A stretch of 15,238 nucleotides of DNA from an uncultured Collinsella sp. (GTDB lineage: Bacteria; Actinomycetota; Coriobacteriia; Coriobacteriales; Coriobacteriaceae): positions 1 through 15,238 of the forward strand of contig CABRFZ010000035.1 in NCBI GenBank assembly GCA_902470365.1. Direction: 5' to 3'. The translations under genes were made by a program, and so were the position numbers. Numbering within the stretch: the first letter of the stretch is position 1; every line of letters begins with the position of its first letter. Positions 1 to 7,579 of this stretch are shown here, piece by piece. The notes beneath the pieces are model-generated. The model was given only the letters and a program-made list of their open reading frames with translations, did not search any database and was not told the origin of the DNA.

Positions 1-50
1 AGCTCGTGGGTCACGCGATCGATATCAAGAAAAGCACCGGGCTTACCCAT
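1..50 (-). CDS. gltD: glutamate synthase small subunit, N-terminal fragment cut by the window edge
   Basis: Only the first 16 codons are inside the window. They read MGKPGAFLDIDRVTHE, which matches the typical start of the GltD/beta subunit of NADPH-glutamate synthase (MGKPxGFLxxxR). The ATG lies at 50-48. A ribosome-binding site AAGGAGG sits at 61-67, inside the last codons of gltB, ten bases before the start. The gltB stop and this start are five bases apart, so the two genes are almost certainly co-transcribed and translationally coupled. The family passes electrons from NADPH through FAD and 4Fe-4S clusters to the large subunit. The rest of the gene is outside the window, so its integrity cannot be judged. 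Confidence 0.8.
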   Translation of the reverse strand, partial: MGKPGAFLDIDRVTHE

Positions 51-55
51 GGCAC

Positions 56-3000
56 TTACGCCTCCTTCTTGGTCGAAGCAACAGAGCTGGCGGCGGCGGG
101 CACAGCGCCAGCGACACCACCCGCCACATCAAAGCGAGCGACATCGGCGGCGTCGGCGCGACCGGTCACAATGTCAAACGCCAGCTCCTCGGCCTGCTCA
201 TGCGTCTTGCCGACGGCCTCGGCGGCGGCGACAATCGCCAGCACGCGCTCGTACTCGGTCGGAATGACCTTCACAAAGTGCTTGCTCATCGTCTCAAAGC
301 TGTAGAGCAACTTAATGCCGCGCGGGCTCTGCGTCGCGTCCACGTGCTCCTGGACGAGCGCACGAATCTGCGCCAGCTCACCGGCCGTCGGGGCTTTAAG
401 CTCAACGCTCTCGTGGTTCACACGGGCATCGAGCGTGCCGTACTGGTCAAAGACGTAAGCCACGCCGCCCGTCATGCCGGCGGCGAAGTTCTGCCCGACC
501 TCGCCCAGGATGAGCGCCAGACCTCCCGTCATGTACTCGCAGCCATGGTTGCCGCAGCCCTCGACCACCACCGTGGCACCGGAGTTGCGTACGCCAAAGC
601 GCTGGCCGGCCAGGCCGTTAATGAAGCCGCGGCCACTCGTAGCGCCAAAGAACGCAACGTTGCCCACGATGATGTTCTCGTCGAACTTGTAGGTCGCATG
701 CGGGTTGGGGCGCACCGACACCTCGCCGCCCGAAAGGCCCTTGCCAAAGTAGTCGTTGGCGTCGCCGCACACGTTGAGCGTAATGCCGCGCGGCAGGAAG
801 GCGCCAAAGCTCTGACCGGCCGAACCATCGCAATCGATGGTGATGGAGCCGGCGGGCAGGCCCTCGGGATGCGCCTTGGTCACCGCGTTGCCCAAGATGG
901 TGCCCACGCAGCGGTTGACGTTGGCGATATCGGCGCGGAAGCGAATCGGACGCAGGTGCGCACGGGCATCGGCCGTATAGGGCACAAACAACGTGGAGTC
1001 GAGCGTCTTTTCGAGCTCGCTGTCCGCAGCCATCTGCGGCAGGAAGTGACGACCGTCGGCACCCGGGATGTGGGCACCGAACTCGCAGGTCGCGCTCGCC
1101 AGCACGGGCGACAGATCGAGCAGGTTGGCCTTGCGGTTGCCCGGGACCTCAATCTGGCGCAAGCACTCGGGATGGCCGACCATCTCGTCGACGGTGCGGA
1201 AGCCCAGGCTCGCCATGACCTCGCGCAGCTGCTCGGCAACAAAGAGCATAAAGTGCTCGACGTGCTCCGGCTTGCCGCGGAAGCCGCGACGCAGGCGACA
1301 GTTTTGCGTGGCGATGCCGGCCGGGCAGGTATCCTGCTGGCAGTCGCGCTGCATAAGGCAGCCCATGGAGATGAGCGGCATGGTCGCAAAGCCAAACTCC
1401 TCGGCACCCAGCAGGCAGGCGACGGCGACATCGGTGCCGTCCATGAGCTTGCCGTCGGCTTCGAGCACCACGCGTGAGCGCAGGCCGTTTTGCAGCAGCG
1501 TCTGCTGGGCCTCGGCAAGGCCAAGCTCCAGCGGCAGACCGGCGTGCCAGATCGAATCGCGCGCCGCAGCACCGGAGCCGCCGTTGTGGCCGCTGATCAA
1601 GATCTTGTCGGCGGCACCCTTGGCCACACCGGTGGCGATGGTGCCGACGCCGGCCTCGCTGACCAGCTTGACCGACACGCGTGCGCCGGGGTTGGCGTTC
1701 TTAAGATCGAAGATAAGCTCCGCCAGGTCCTCGATGGAGTAGATGTCGTGGTGCGGCGGAGGCGAGATCAGGCCGATGCCGGGCGTGGACTGACGGACCT
1801 CGGCGATCCAGGGGTAGACCTTCTTGCCGGGCAGGTGGCCGCCCTCGCCGGGCTTGGCGCCCTGGGCCATCTTGATCTGAATCTCAAAGGCGCTGCACAG
1901 GTAGCGGCTCGTCACGCCAAAGCGCGCGCTTGCCACCTGCTTGATGGCGGAATTCTTGGAGTCACCGTTAGCCAGCGGGGTCTCGCGGCGCGGATCCTCG
2001 CCGCCCTCGCCCGAGTTGGAACGGCCGTGCAGGCGGTTCATGGCGATGGCCATGCACTCGTGTGCTTCCTTGCTGATGGAACCGTACGACATGGCGCCGG
2101 TGTTAAAGCGGCGAACGATGTTGAGCGCGGGCTCGACCTCGTCGAGTGCCACCGGGGTGCGGCCGCCGGCATCAAAGTCCAGCAGGTCGCGCAGGCGCAC
2201 GGCACGGCCGGTGCGGTGCAGGCGGGCGCTGTACTCCTTAAAGGTGTCGTAGCTGTCCTCGCGGCAGGCGGTCCGCAGCAAGTAGACAGTCTGCGGATCG
2301 ATGAGGTGATCCTCGCCGCCGAGCGGGCGCCACTTGGTCAGACCCGACGTGGGCAGCTGATCGGGAGCCGGGCTCTTAAGGATAGCGAGCGCGGCGTCGT
2401 AGCGCTCATTCTGCTCGCGCTCGACGTCCTCGACACCCATACCGCCCACACGGCTCACCGTGCCGGCGAAGTACACGTTGACGAACTCCGGAGTGAAGCC
2501 CACGGCCTCGAAGATCTGCGCCGAATGGTAGCTCTGCACCGTGGAGATGCCCATCTTGGACATGATGGAAACGATGCCGGCGGTCGCAGCCTTGTTGTAG
2601 TTGGCGATGCCCTGCTCGGCCGTCACGTCCAGGTCGCCGCGTGCCGCCAGATCGCGGATGCACGCATGTGCGTTGTACGGATAGATGCCACTCGCGGAGT
2701 AGCCCACCAGTGCCGCAAAGTCGTGCGGAGACACGGCGTCGCCGCACTCCACCACGATGTCGGCAAAGGTACGCACGCCGGCGCGGATCAGGTGGTTGTG
2801 CACGCAGCCCACGGCGAGCAGCGACGGCACGGGCACCTCACCCGCAGCGGCGCGATCGCTCAACACCACGATGTTCACGCCGTCGCGGACCGCAGCCTCA
2901 ACATCCTCTGCAAGCTGCTTGAGCGCAGCCTGCAGCGCGCCCTCGCCGGCGTCGCGGCGGTACACGGCACGGAAACGGCGGGTCTTAAAGCCCACGCGGT

Positions 3001-4753
3001 CGATGGCGCAGATACGCTCGAACTCCTCCTCGCTCAGCAGCGGACGCTCCAAGCGCACCAGCTGGCAGGCCGTGCGGGAATCCTCGAGCAGGTTGCCGTG
3101 GTTGCCCAGGTAGAGCGTGGTCGAGGTGACCATATGCTCGCGCAGGGCATCGATCGGCGGGTTCGTGACCTGGGCGAACAGCTGATAGAAGTAGTCGAAG
3201 AACGAGCGCGTCTTCTTGGACAGGCAGGCCAGCGGCGCATCGATGCCCATCGAGGCGAGCGGGGCCTTGCCCTGCTGGGCCATGGGACGCACGACTTCGT
3301 CAACATCATCCCAGTGATACCCGAGCTTGGCCATGCGCACGGCGGCGGGCACCTCGGTATCCTCGGCGGGCGTGGGCGCGACGGGCTTGTCGAGCGCGTC
3401 GACGGTCAGCGTCTCCTCGGCGATCCAGTCGCGATAGGGCTTTTCCTTGGCGTAACGGGCGCGCAGCTCGTCGTTGTAGATGACGCGGCCGCGGGCAAAA
3501 TCGACCTCGAGCATCTGGCCCGGTCCCAGACAGCCGCTCGTCAGGATGTTCTCGGGGCTCACCTCGATGGTGCCCACCTCGCTTGCCAGCATAAAGCGAC
3601 CGTCGCGCGTCACATAGTAGCGGGCGGGACGCAGGCCGTTACGGTCGAGGGCGGCACCCAGCGTGCGACCGTCGGTAAAGGCGATGGCCGCCGGGCCATC
3701 CCACGGCTCCATGAGCATGGACTGGTAAGCGTCGTAGGCGCGGCGCTCCTCACTCAGGCTGTCGTTGTGGTCCCACGGCTCGGGCAACAGCATGGACGCG
3801 GCACGCGTAAGCGGGCGACCGTTCATGACCAAAAACTCAAGCACGTTGTCCAGAATCGCGGAATCGGAGCCCTCGCGGTTGATGATGGGCATCACGCGCT
3901 CAAGATCATGCTGCAGCACGGGACTGTACAGGTTGGGCTCGCGGGCGCGGATCCAGTTGACGTTGCCCTTGAGGGTGTTGATCTCGCCGTTATGGATGAT
4001 ATAACGGTTGGGGTGCGCGCGTTCCCAGCTGGGCGTGGTGTTGGTGGAGTAGCGCGAGTGGACGAGCGCCACGGCCGTCTTGACGGCGGCGTCGTTGAGA
4101 TCGATGAAGAAGCGGCGCATCTGCGTGGCGACCAGCATACCCTTGTACACGATGGTGCGCGAGCTCATGGAGCACACATAGAAGATCTTGTCGCGCAGGG
4201 CAAACTCGACGTCGGCCTTCTTCTCGATGGTGCGGCGGCACACGTACAGACGACGCTCGAAGGCATCGCCGGCGGGCGTGTCGTCCGGACGGCCCAGGAA
4301 GGCCTGCAAGATGGTGGGCATGCAGGCGCGGGCCGTCTCGCCCAAATCGTGCGGGTCGACCGGCACCTCGCGCCAAAAAAGCAGCGGCACGCCGGCCTCG
4401 GCGCAGCCCTCCTCAAACACGCGACGGGCATCCTCTACGCCCTTGTCGTCCTGCGGGAAGAACAGCATGGCCACGCCATAGTCGCCCTCTGCCGGCAGAA
4501 TCTGGCCGCACTTTTGAGCCTCTTTGCGGAAAAAGTGATGCGGAACCTGAAACAGGATGCCGGCGCCGTCGCCGGTGTTCTTCTCAAGTCCCGTGCCGCC
4601 GCGGTGCTCCAAGTTGACCAGAATGGACAGCGCATCGTCCAGAATCTGGTGATGGCGCTCACCGTTGATATCGGCAAGCGCGCCGATGCCACACGCATCG
4701 TGATCGAATTCGGGGCGATAAAGGCCCTGCTGCTGAGCGGAATCTGCCTGCAT
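56..4753 (-). CDS. gltB: glutamate synthase (GOGAT) large subunit
   Basis: This 1565-residue protein has the full length and domain order of bacterial GltB. It hydrolyses glutamine, channels the ammonia and uses it with 2-oxoglutarate and electrons from GltD to make two glutamates in the cytosol. The N-terminal class II amidotransferase domain (about 21-430) should be exposed by removal of a 20-residue propeptide; Cys21 in DACGIGA is the expected nucleophile. The FMN-binding synthase domain covers roughly 840-1240 and includes SYGSISKEAH from residue 889. The 3Fe-4S cluster motif is C1132-x5-C1138-x4-C1143, followed by PAGIATQ. The C-terminal glycine-rich beta-helix domain is present (for example GGLSGGEVSVRP). 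The ATG at 4753 has a GGGGAGG site six bases upstream. gltD follows after five bases. I see no frameshift and no clear promoter; TAATAT at about 4772 on the minus strand could be a -10 but lacks a matching -35. Confidence 0.97.
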   Translation of the reverse strand: MQADSAQQQGLYRPEFDHDACGIGALADINGERHHQILDDALSILVNLEHRGGTGLEKNTGDGAGILFQVPHHFFRKEAQKCGQILPAEGDYGVAMLFFPQDDKGVEDARRVFEEGCAEAGVPLLFWREVPVDPHDLGETARACMPTILQAFLGRPDDTPAGDAFERRLYVCRRTIEKKADVEFALRDKIFYVCSMSSRTIVYKGMLVATQMRRFFIDLNDAAVKTAVALVHSRYSTNTTPSWERAHPNRYIIHNGEINTLKGNVNWIRAREPNLYSPVLQHDLERVMPIINREGSDSAILDNVLEFLVMNGRPLTRAASMLLPEPWDHNDSLSEERRAYDAYQSMLMEPWDGPAAIAFTDGRTLGAALDRNGLRPARYYVTRDGRFMLASEVGTIEVSPENILTSGCLGPGQMLEVDFARGRVIYNDELRARYAKEKPYRDWIAEETLTVDALDKPVAPTPAEDTEVPAAVRMAKLGYHWDDVDEVVRPMAQQGKAPLASMGIDAPLACLSKKTRSFFDYFYQLFAQVTNPPIDALREHMVTSTTLYLGNHGNLLEDSRTACQLVRLERPLLSEEEFERICAIDRVGFKTRRFRAVYRRDAGEGALQAALKQLAEDVEAAVRDGVNIVVLSDRAAAGEVPVPSLLAVGCVHNHLIRAGVRTFADIVVECGDAVSPHDFAALVGYSASGIYPYNAHACIRDLAARGDLDVTAEQGIANYNKAATAGIVSIMSKMGISTVQSYHSAQIFEAVGFTPEFVNVYFAGTVSRVGGMGVEDVEREQNERYDAALAILKSPAPDQLPTSGLTKWRPLGGEDHLIDPQTVYLLRTACREDSYDTFKEYSARLHRTGRAVRLRDLLDFDAGGRTPVALDEVEPALNIVRRFNTGAMSYGSISKEAHECMAIAMNRLHGRSNSGEGGEDPRRETPLANGDSKNSAIKQVASARFGVTSRYLCSAFEIQIKMAQGAKPGEGGHLPGKKVYPWIAEVRQSTPGIGLISPPPHHDIYSIEDLAELIFDLKNANPGARVSVKLVSEAGVGTIATGVAKGAADKILISGHNGGSGAAARDSIWHAGLPLELGLAEAQQTLLQNGLRSRVVLEADGKLMDGTDVAVACLLGAEEFGFATMPLISMGCLMQRDCQQDTCPAGIATQNCRLRRGFRGKPEHVEHFMLFVAEQLREVMASLGFRTVDEMVGHPECLRQIEVPGNRKANLLDLSPVLASATCEFGAHIPGADGRHFLPQMAADSELEKTLDSTLFVPYTADARAHLRPIRFRADIANVNRCVGTILGNAVTKAHPEGLPAGSITIDCDGSAGQSFGAFLPRGITLNVCGDANDYFGKGLSGGEVSVRPNPHATYKFDENIIVGNVAFFGATSGRGFINGLAGQRFGVRNSGATVVVEGCGNHGCEYMTGGLALILGEVGQNFAAGMTGGVAYVFDQYGTLDARVNHESVELKAPTAGELAQIRALVQEHVDATQSPRGIKLLYSFETMSKHFVKVIPTEYERVLAIVAAAEAVGKTHEQAEELAFDIVTGRADAADVARFDVAGGVAGAVPAAASSVASTKKEA

Positions 4754-4852
4754 CGCGATCCTCCCCTAAATATTAGACAATCAGTTGAATAGGCATACTA
4801 GGAGCATCACCGGCCCGTTGTGTTTCCCGCCCGTTTCGAAACAATCGCGTAA

Positions 4853-4951
4853 CGCGCGCCCTGCGAGTGGGTGCCGCAGGTGGAGTACGCGCCCGAGGTG
4901 TCGATTGAACCCATCGACAACGCCACCTTCCGCGTGCCGGGCGGTCTGTAA
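4853..4951 (+). pseudogene. possible 3' remnant of an unidentified gene
   Basis: The open frame from the codon after a TAA at 4850 to a TAA at 4949 reads RAPCEWVPQVEYAPEVSIEP and then IDNATFRVPGGL. There is no start codon or ribosome-binding site. The composition is ordinary and protein-like (mixed acidic and hydrophobic residues), unlike the arginine/alanine/serine-rich reading of the other frames here. I therefore suspect the tail of a decayed gene left between gltB and the repeat array. I do not recognise the family. A chance open frame of 32 codons in GC-rich DNA is a real alternative. Confidence 0.3.
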
Positions 4952-4968
4952 GCTCAGTGCATCTAACA

Positions 4969-5183
4969 TCTCAATCTGTAACAGGAGGAGCCGATTTTGG
5001 CACCTAGATGTTACAGATTGAGATTTTCTGCAGGACGGTTTTGGTTTGTCTCGATCTGTAACACGAAGGGCCGGTTTTGGCGGTCAGCTGTTACAAATCG
5101 AGATTTTCCATAGGACCATTTCTTCCTGTCTTGATCTGTAACACCTAGACCCAATTTCCATCCCTAGTTGTTACAGATCAAGA
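4969..5183. repeat. array of three inverted repeats with exact 80-bp period
   Basis: Three elements of identical geometry follow one another: a 15-bp arm, a 25-nt centre, a 15-bp arm, then a 25-nt spacer. Left arms start at 4969, 5049 and 5129; right arms start at 5009, 5089 and 5169. Half-sites therefore occur every 40 bp in alternating orientation. Arms are TCTCAATCTGTAACA/TGTTACAGATTGAGA (perfect), TCTCGATCTGTAACA/TGTTACAAATCGAGA (one mismatch) and TCTTGATCTGTAACA/TGTTACAGATCAAGA (perfect). Where the arms differ between elements (positions 4 and 5), the partner arm differs to match. The centres of the first two share GCCGRTTTTGGC and both spacers begin TTTTC and contain AGGAC, so the whole 80-bp unit looks tandemly copied. 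The array lies between the divergent gltB and Nramp genes. Function is unknown: an RNA hairpin series, multiple binding sites, or a mobile palindromic repeat are all possible. Confidence 0.9.
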
Positions 5184-5241
5184 CATTTCGGCGACCCCCC
5201 TTCACCGCCCTATTCAAATACAACAATTTTGTTAGTCTTGG

Positions 5242-5270
5242 TTAACTTCTTAGCCTAAAACGGGTATCCT
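5242..5270 (+). promoter_or_regulatory. putative promoter of the Nramp transporter gene
   Basis: TTAACT (5242-5247) and TATCCT (5265-5270) are separated by 17 bases and fit a sigma-70-type promoter. Transcription would start about 30 bases before the ATG at 5307. Just upstream, AACAATTTTGTT (5222-5233) is a short dyad, and the -35/spacer region contains TTAG and CTAA blocks reminiscent of DtxR/MntR-type operators. The operator idea is speculative. Confidence 0.5.
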
Positions 5271-5306
5271 TTGCGGAGTCAAACAAACGGCACGCAGGAG
5301 CTCACC

Positions 5307-6563
5307 ATGCTCAACCATCTCAAACAACACTTTGGCTCGCACCGCACCGGAGGCCACGGAGGTCTGGATATCGCCCGGCATATCGGCCCCGGGCTGCTCG
5401 TGACCGTCGGCTTTATCGATCCGGGCAACTGGGCCTCCAATATGGCCGCCGGCTCGCAGTTTGGCTACGCGCTGCTGTGGATCGTCACGCTGTCCACGAT
5501 CATGCTGATCGTCTTGCAGCACAACGCGGCGCACCTGGGCATCGCCACGGGCGCCTGCCTTGCCGAGGCCACGACCCGCTTTCTCCCCCGCTTCGTTGGG
5601 CGCACGGTGCTCGCCAGTGCCTATCTCGCGACCATCGCCACCGCCATGGCCGAAGTCCTGGGTGGCGCGATTGCCCTTCAAATGCTCTTTGGGCTGCCCG
5701 TGCGCGCGGGCTGCGTCATCGTGGCGGCAGTATCGATGGCGATGCTCATGACGAGCTCCTACAAGCGCGCCGAGCGATGGATCATCGCCTTCGTAGGCGT
5801 GGTAGGGCTCTCGTTTTTGGCCGAGCTTGCACTAGTCAAGGTCGACTGGCCGCAAGCCGCCGCAAGCTGGATCACGCCCAGTATGCCCACTGGCTCGGCC
5901 GCGATTATCGTTAGTGTCCTGGGTGCGGTCGTTATGCCCCACAACCTCTTCCTGCACTCCGAGGTCATCCAATCCATGCACTTCGAAGGCCAAGGCGAGC
6001 AGGTTATCGAAGAGCGTCTGCGCTATGAGCTCTTCGACACGCTCTTTTCGATGGGCGTGGGCTGGGCAATCAACTCGGCCATGGTCATCCTGGCCGCAAC
6101 GACCTTCTTTGCTCACGGCATTGTCGTAGACGACCTCGCCGTCGCAGCGGACACGCTCTCCCCCATTCTGGGCCCGGCAAGCTCGACCATCTTTGCGGTG
6201 GCACTGCTGTTTGCGGGCATATCGAGTAGTGTGACGGTGGGCATGGCGGCAGGCACCATCACCGCGGGCATGTTCGACGAGGAATACGACATCCACGACC
6301 GACATTCCTCGATCGGGGTGGCGGCCTGTTTCGTCGGCGCAGTGACGGCGTGCCTGGTCGTCCCAAATCCTTTTGAAGGTCTCATCTGGAGTCAGGCATT
6401 GTTGTCGCTTCAGTTGCCGATTACGGTCTTTGTGCTCATACGACTCACCAGTTCGCGCCGCGTCATGGGCAAATACGCCAACTCGCGCCCGCTCAACGCG
6501 CTGCTCGTAGGGATCGGCGTCATCGTGACGATTCTCGACATCGTGCTGCTAACGGGAATGTAA
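5307..6563 (+). CDS. Nramp-family divalent metal transporter (MntH-like)
   Basis: The 418-residue protein is a proton-coupled Nramp carrier, expected to bring Mn2+ or Fe2+ across the cytoplasmic membrane. Both metal-site signatures are visible: DPGN at 38-41 in the first membrane helix, and MPHN at 210-213 in the sixth. The methionine that disfavours Mg2+ and Ca2+ is therefore kept. Hydrophobic segments throughout are consistent with the family's eleven helices, and the length is normal. DPGN is followed by WASNMAAG, not the FAT or YAT seen in classical MntH, so it belongs to a more divergent branch and its exact substrate is uncertain. I chose the ATG at 5307 because AGGAG lies six bases upstream; a TTG at 5271 would overlap the promoter. 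The gene stands alone between a divergent gltB and a convergent rubredoxin gene. Confidence 0.9.
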   Translation: MLNHLKQHFGSHRTGGHGGLDIARHIGPGLLVTVGFIDPGNWASNMAAGSQFGYALLWIVTLSTIMLIVLQHNAAHLGIATGACLAEATTRFLPRFVGRTVLASAYLATIATAMAEVLGGAIALQMLFGLPVRAGCVIVAAVSMAMLMTSSYKRAERWIIAFVGVVGLSFLAELALVKVDWPQAAASWITPSMPTGSAAIIVSVLGAVVMPHNLFLHSEVIQSMHFEGQGEQVIEERLRYELFDTLFSMGVGWAINSAMVILAATTFFAHGIVVDDLAVAADTLSPILGPASSTIFAVALLFAGISSSVTVGMAAGTITAGMFDEEYDIHDRHSSIGVAACFVGAVTACLVVPNPFEGLIWSQALLSLQLPITVFVLIRLTSSRRVMGKYANSRPLNALLVGIGVIVTILDIVLLTGM

Positions 6564-6593
6564 TTGAGATGGCGTGACTGTCCAGATATAACG

Positions 6594-6640
6594 TCTTAAT
6601 CTGTAACACGTGAGACCGTTTTAAACCGTCAGATAAATCA
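6594..6640 (+). repeat. decayed fourth copy of the 4969-5183 repeat
   Basis: TCTTAATCTGTAACA (6594-6608) is a further version of the left arm. The next 25 bases (GAGACCGTTTTAAACCGTC core) resemble the centres of the upstream elements. The right arm is missing or reduced to CAGATAAATCA, where the terminator hairpin of the rubredoxin gene begins. The Nramp gene is thus flanked on both sides by this repeat family. Confidence 0.6.
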
Positions 6641-6674
6641 AAAGGGTCCCGGCCGAGAATTCGACCGGGACCCT
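6641..6674 (-). terminator. Rho-independent terminator of the rubredoxin gene
   Basis: AGGGTCCCGG (6643-6652) and CCGGGACCCT (6665-6674) form a perfect 10-bp stem with a 12-nt loop. Read on the minus strand the stem is followed by TTTTGATTT, so it terminates the rubredoxin transcript. On the plus strand there is no T-run, so it may stop the convergent Nramp transcript only weakly. Confidence 0.85.
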
Positions 6675-6714
6675 AGGACAGAGCTATGTTCGGCTTTCGC
6701 CGTGTGCCTGCGAG

Positions 6715-6858
6715 CTACTCCTCGACGAGCTCAAACTGATCGGGACCGACGCCGCACACCGGGCACACGTAGTCCTCGGGCAGCTCGGGCGTGTCGACCT
6801 CAACCTCGTAACCGCAAACGGTGCACACAAACTTATACGTCTTCTTCTCCTCAGCCAT
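6715..6858 (-). CDS. rubredoxin
   Basis: This 47-residue protein is a small cytosolic one-electron carrier with a single iron held by four cysteines, here CxxCG at 12-16 and CPxCG at 32-36. It is slightly shorter than the usual 52-54 residues but has both knuckles and the acidic surface typical of the family. I chose the ATG at 6858 because AGGAGA lies just upstream; the reading 13 codons longer (from 6897) has no site and would overlap the likely promoter. It follows a flavin reductase-like gene on the same strand after 89 bases and has its own promoter and terminator. In anaerobes such rubredoxins feed electrons to flavodiiron proteins, rubrerythrin or superoxide reductase; the partner is not in this window. 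Confidence 0.93.
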   Translation of the reverse strand: MAEEKKTYKFVCTVCGYEVEVDTPELPEDYVCPVCGVGPDQFELVEE

Positions 6859-6902
6859 GATGTTCTCCTCTCGAACGCGACTGGTGATGTACTTCACTTA
6901 TT

Positions 6903-6930
6903 AGTATAGATTCTCAATAAAATAATGCAA
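6903..6930 (-). promoter_or_regulatory. putative rubredoxin promoter
   Basis: On the minus strand TTGCAT (6930-6925) and TATACT (6908-6903) are separated by 16 bases in an AT-rich stretch, 45 bases before the rubredoxin ATG. This is a good sigma-70-type match, and suggests rubredoxin can be transcribed without the upstream flavin reductase gene. Confidence 0.6.
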
Positions 6931-6947
6931 GTATTTTTAGAACATTT

Positions 6948-7451
6948 CTAGCCTTGATACGACGAGGCTTTGGGCGGGGTCTTGCCCTTTAGCACCTTGT
7001 GATAGTAGTCGTACGTCAGCGGCGTCTCGTCGCTCAGGCACTCGGCATCCTCGACCTCGCCAATAAACAGCAGATGCGTGCCCACATCCACAGTGTCGAT
7101 CAAACGGCAGCTAAACAGGGCCGCCGCGTGCTCGGGCACATAGGGCATGCCCAGAGCCGTCTCGCGGGTCTCGTATTTGGCAAACTTGTCATAATCGCTG
7201 CTGGTGCGGAACCCAAAGTTACCGATGTAGAGCATGTCGGCGGTCTGATCGATCACGGTCAGTGCAAACGCCTTGGCAGACGAGATAACACCAGACGTGA
7301 CATTTTCCTTGTTCACGGCAATCGAGATGCGCGGCGGGACGGACGTCACCTGCACCGCTGTGTTGATAACGCAGCCGGCGCGCAGCCCGTCGGCCGCGGC
7401 GCTCACCACATACAGGCCGCTCGGCATCGTAAAGAACGCAGTTTTGTCCAT
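6948..7451 (-). CDS. flavin reductase-like FMN-binding protein (split-barrel fold)
   Basis: The 167-residue protein belongs to the flavin reductase-like split-barrel family, which binds FMN and transfers electrons from NAD(P)H or between redox proteins in the cytosol. Visible family features are the start MDKTAFFTMPSGLYVVSA, the NTAVQVTSVPPRISIAVNK segment near the flavin site, and the end LTYDYYHKVLKGKTPPKASS. That tail resembles the linker preceding the fused rubredoxin in high-molecular-weight rubredoxin (Hrb) of acetogens; here the rubredoxin is a separate downstream gene. The ATG at 7451 has GGGGAG eight bases upstream; a reading 64 codons longer has no site and crosses a terminator. Specific partner and physiological substrate are unknown, with oxygen or nitric oxide detoxification through a flavodiiron protein a reasonable guess. 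Confidence 0.88.
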   Translation of the reverse strand: MDKTAFFTMPSGLYVVSAAADGLRAGCVINTAVQVTSVPPRISIAVNKENVTSGVISSAKAFALTVIDQTADMLYIGNFGFRTSSDYDKFAKYETRETALGMPYVPEHAAALFSCRLIDTVDVGTHLLFIGEVEDAECLSDETPLTYDYYHKVLKGKTPPKASSYQG

Positions 7452-7502
7452 AACGATCACTCCCCTAGCTCGGGTTGGAACCTCATGGATGTATGTACCC
7501 AC

Positions 7503-7536
7503 AAAAAAGGCGGCACCCATAACGGACGCCGCCTTT
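7503..7536 (-). terminator. Rho-independent terminator downstream of smpB
   Basis: AAAGGCGGC (7506-7514) and GCCGCCTTT (7528-7536) form a 9-bp stem with a 13-nt loop. On the minus strand it is followed by a T-run (7508-7503). It lies 122 bases after the smpB stop and only 52 bases before the flavin reductase ATG, so it separates the two transcription units or could attenuate readthrough into the second. Confidence 0.8.
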
Positions 7537-7551
7537 GAGACATATGTGTCA
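7536..7551. promoter_or_regulatory. near-perfect 16-bp palindrome, possible operator
   Basis: TGAGACATATGTGTCA is symmetric except for one G-G pair. It touches the outer end of the terminator stem, about 85 bases upstream of the flavin reductase start. Its size fits a dimeric regulator site of the CRP/FNR kind, but it does not match a named consensus. A chance dyad is possible. Confidence 0.25.
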
Positions 7552-7579
7552 GAACAGTAAGAAAGATGAGACGCCCGCA

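Noticed and set aside
1490..4792. An uninterrupted 1100-codon plus-strand frame antisense to gltB
   Set aside because: It is the mirror of a strongly GC-biased real gene. The translation is rich in H, R, G, A and V without domain logic, while the minus strand encodes every motif of GltB.
4781..4969. A 62-codon minus-strand frame between gltB and the repeats
   Set aside because: No ribosome-binding site, no recognisable family, and the overlapping plus-strand remnant reads more like protein.
4969..5183. CRISPR array
   Set aside because: Half-sites alternate in orientation, the sequences between them are homologous to each other and not unique spacers, and no cas gene is nearby.
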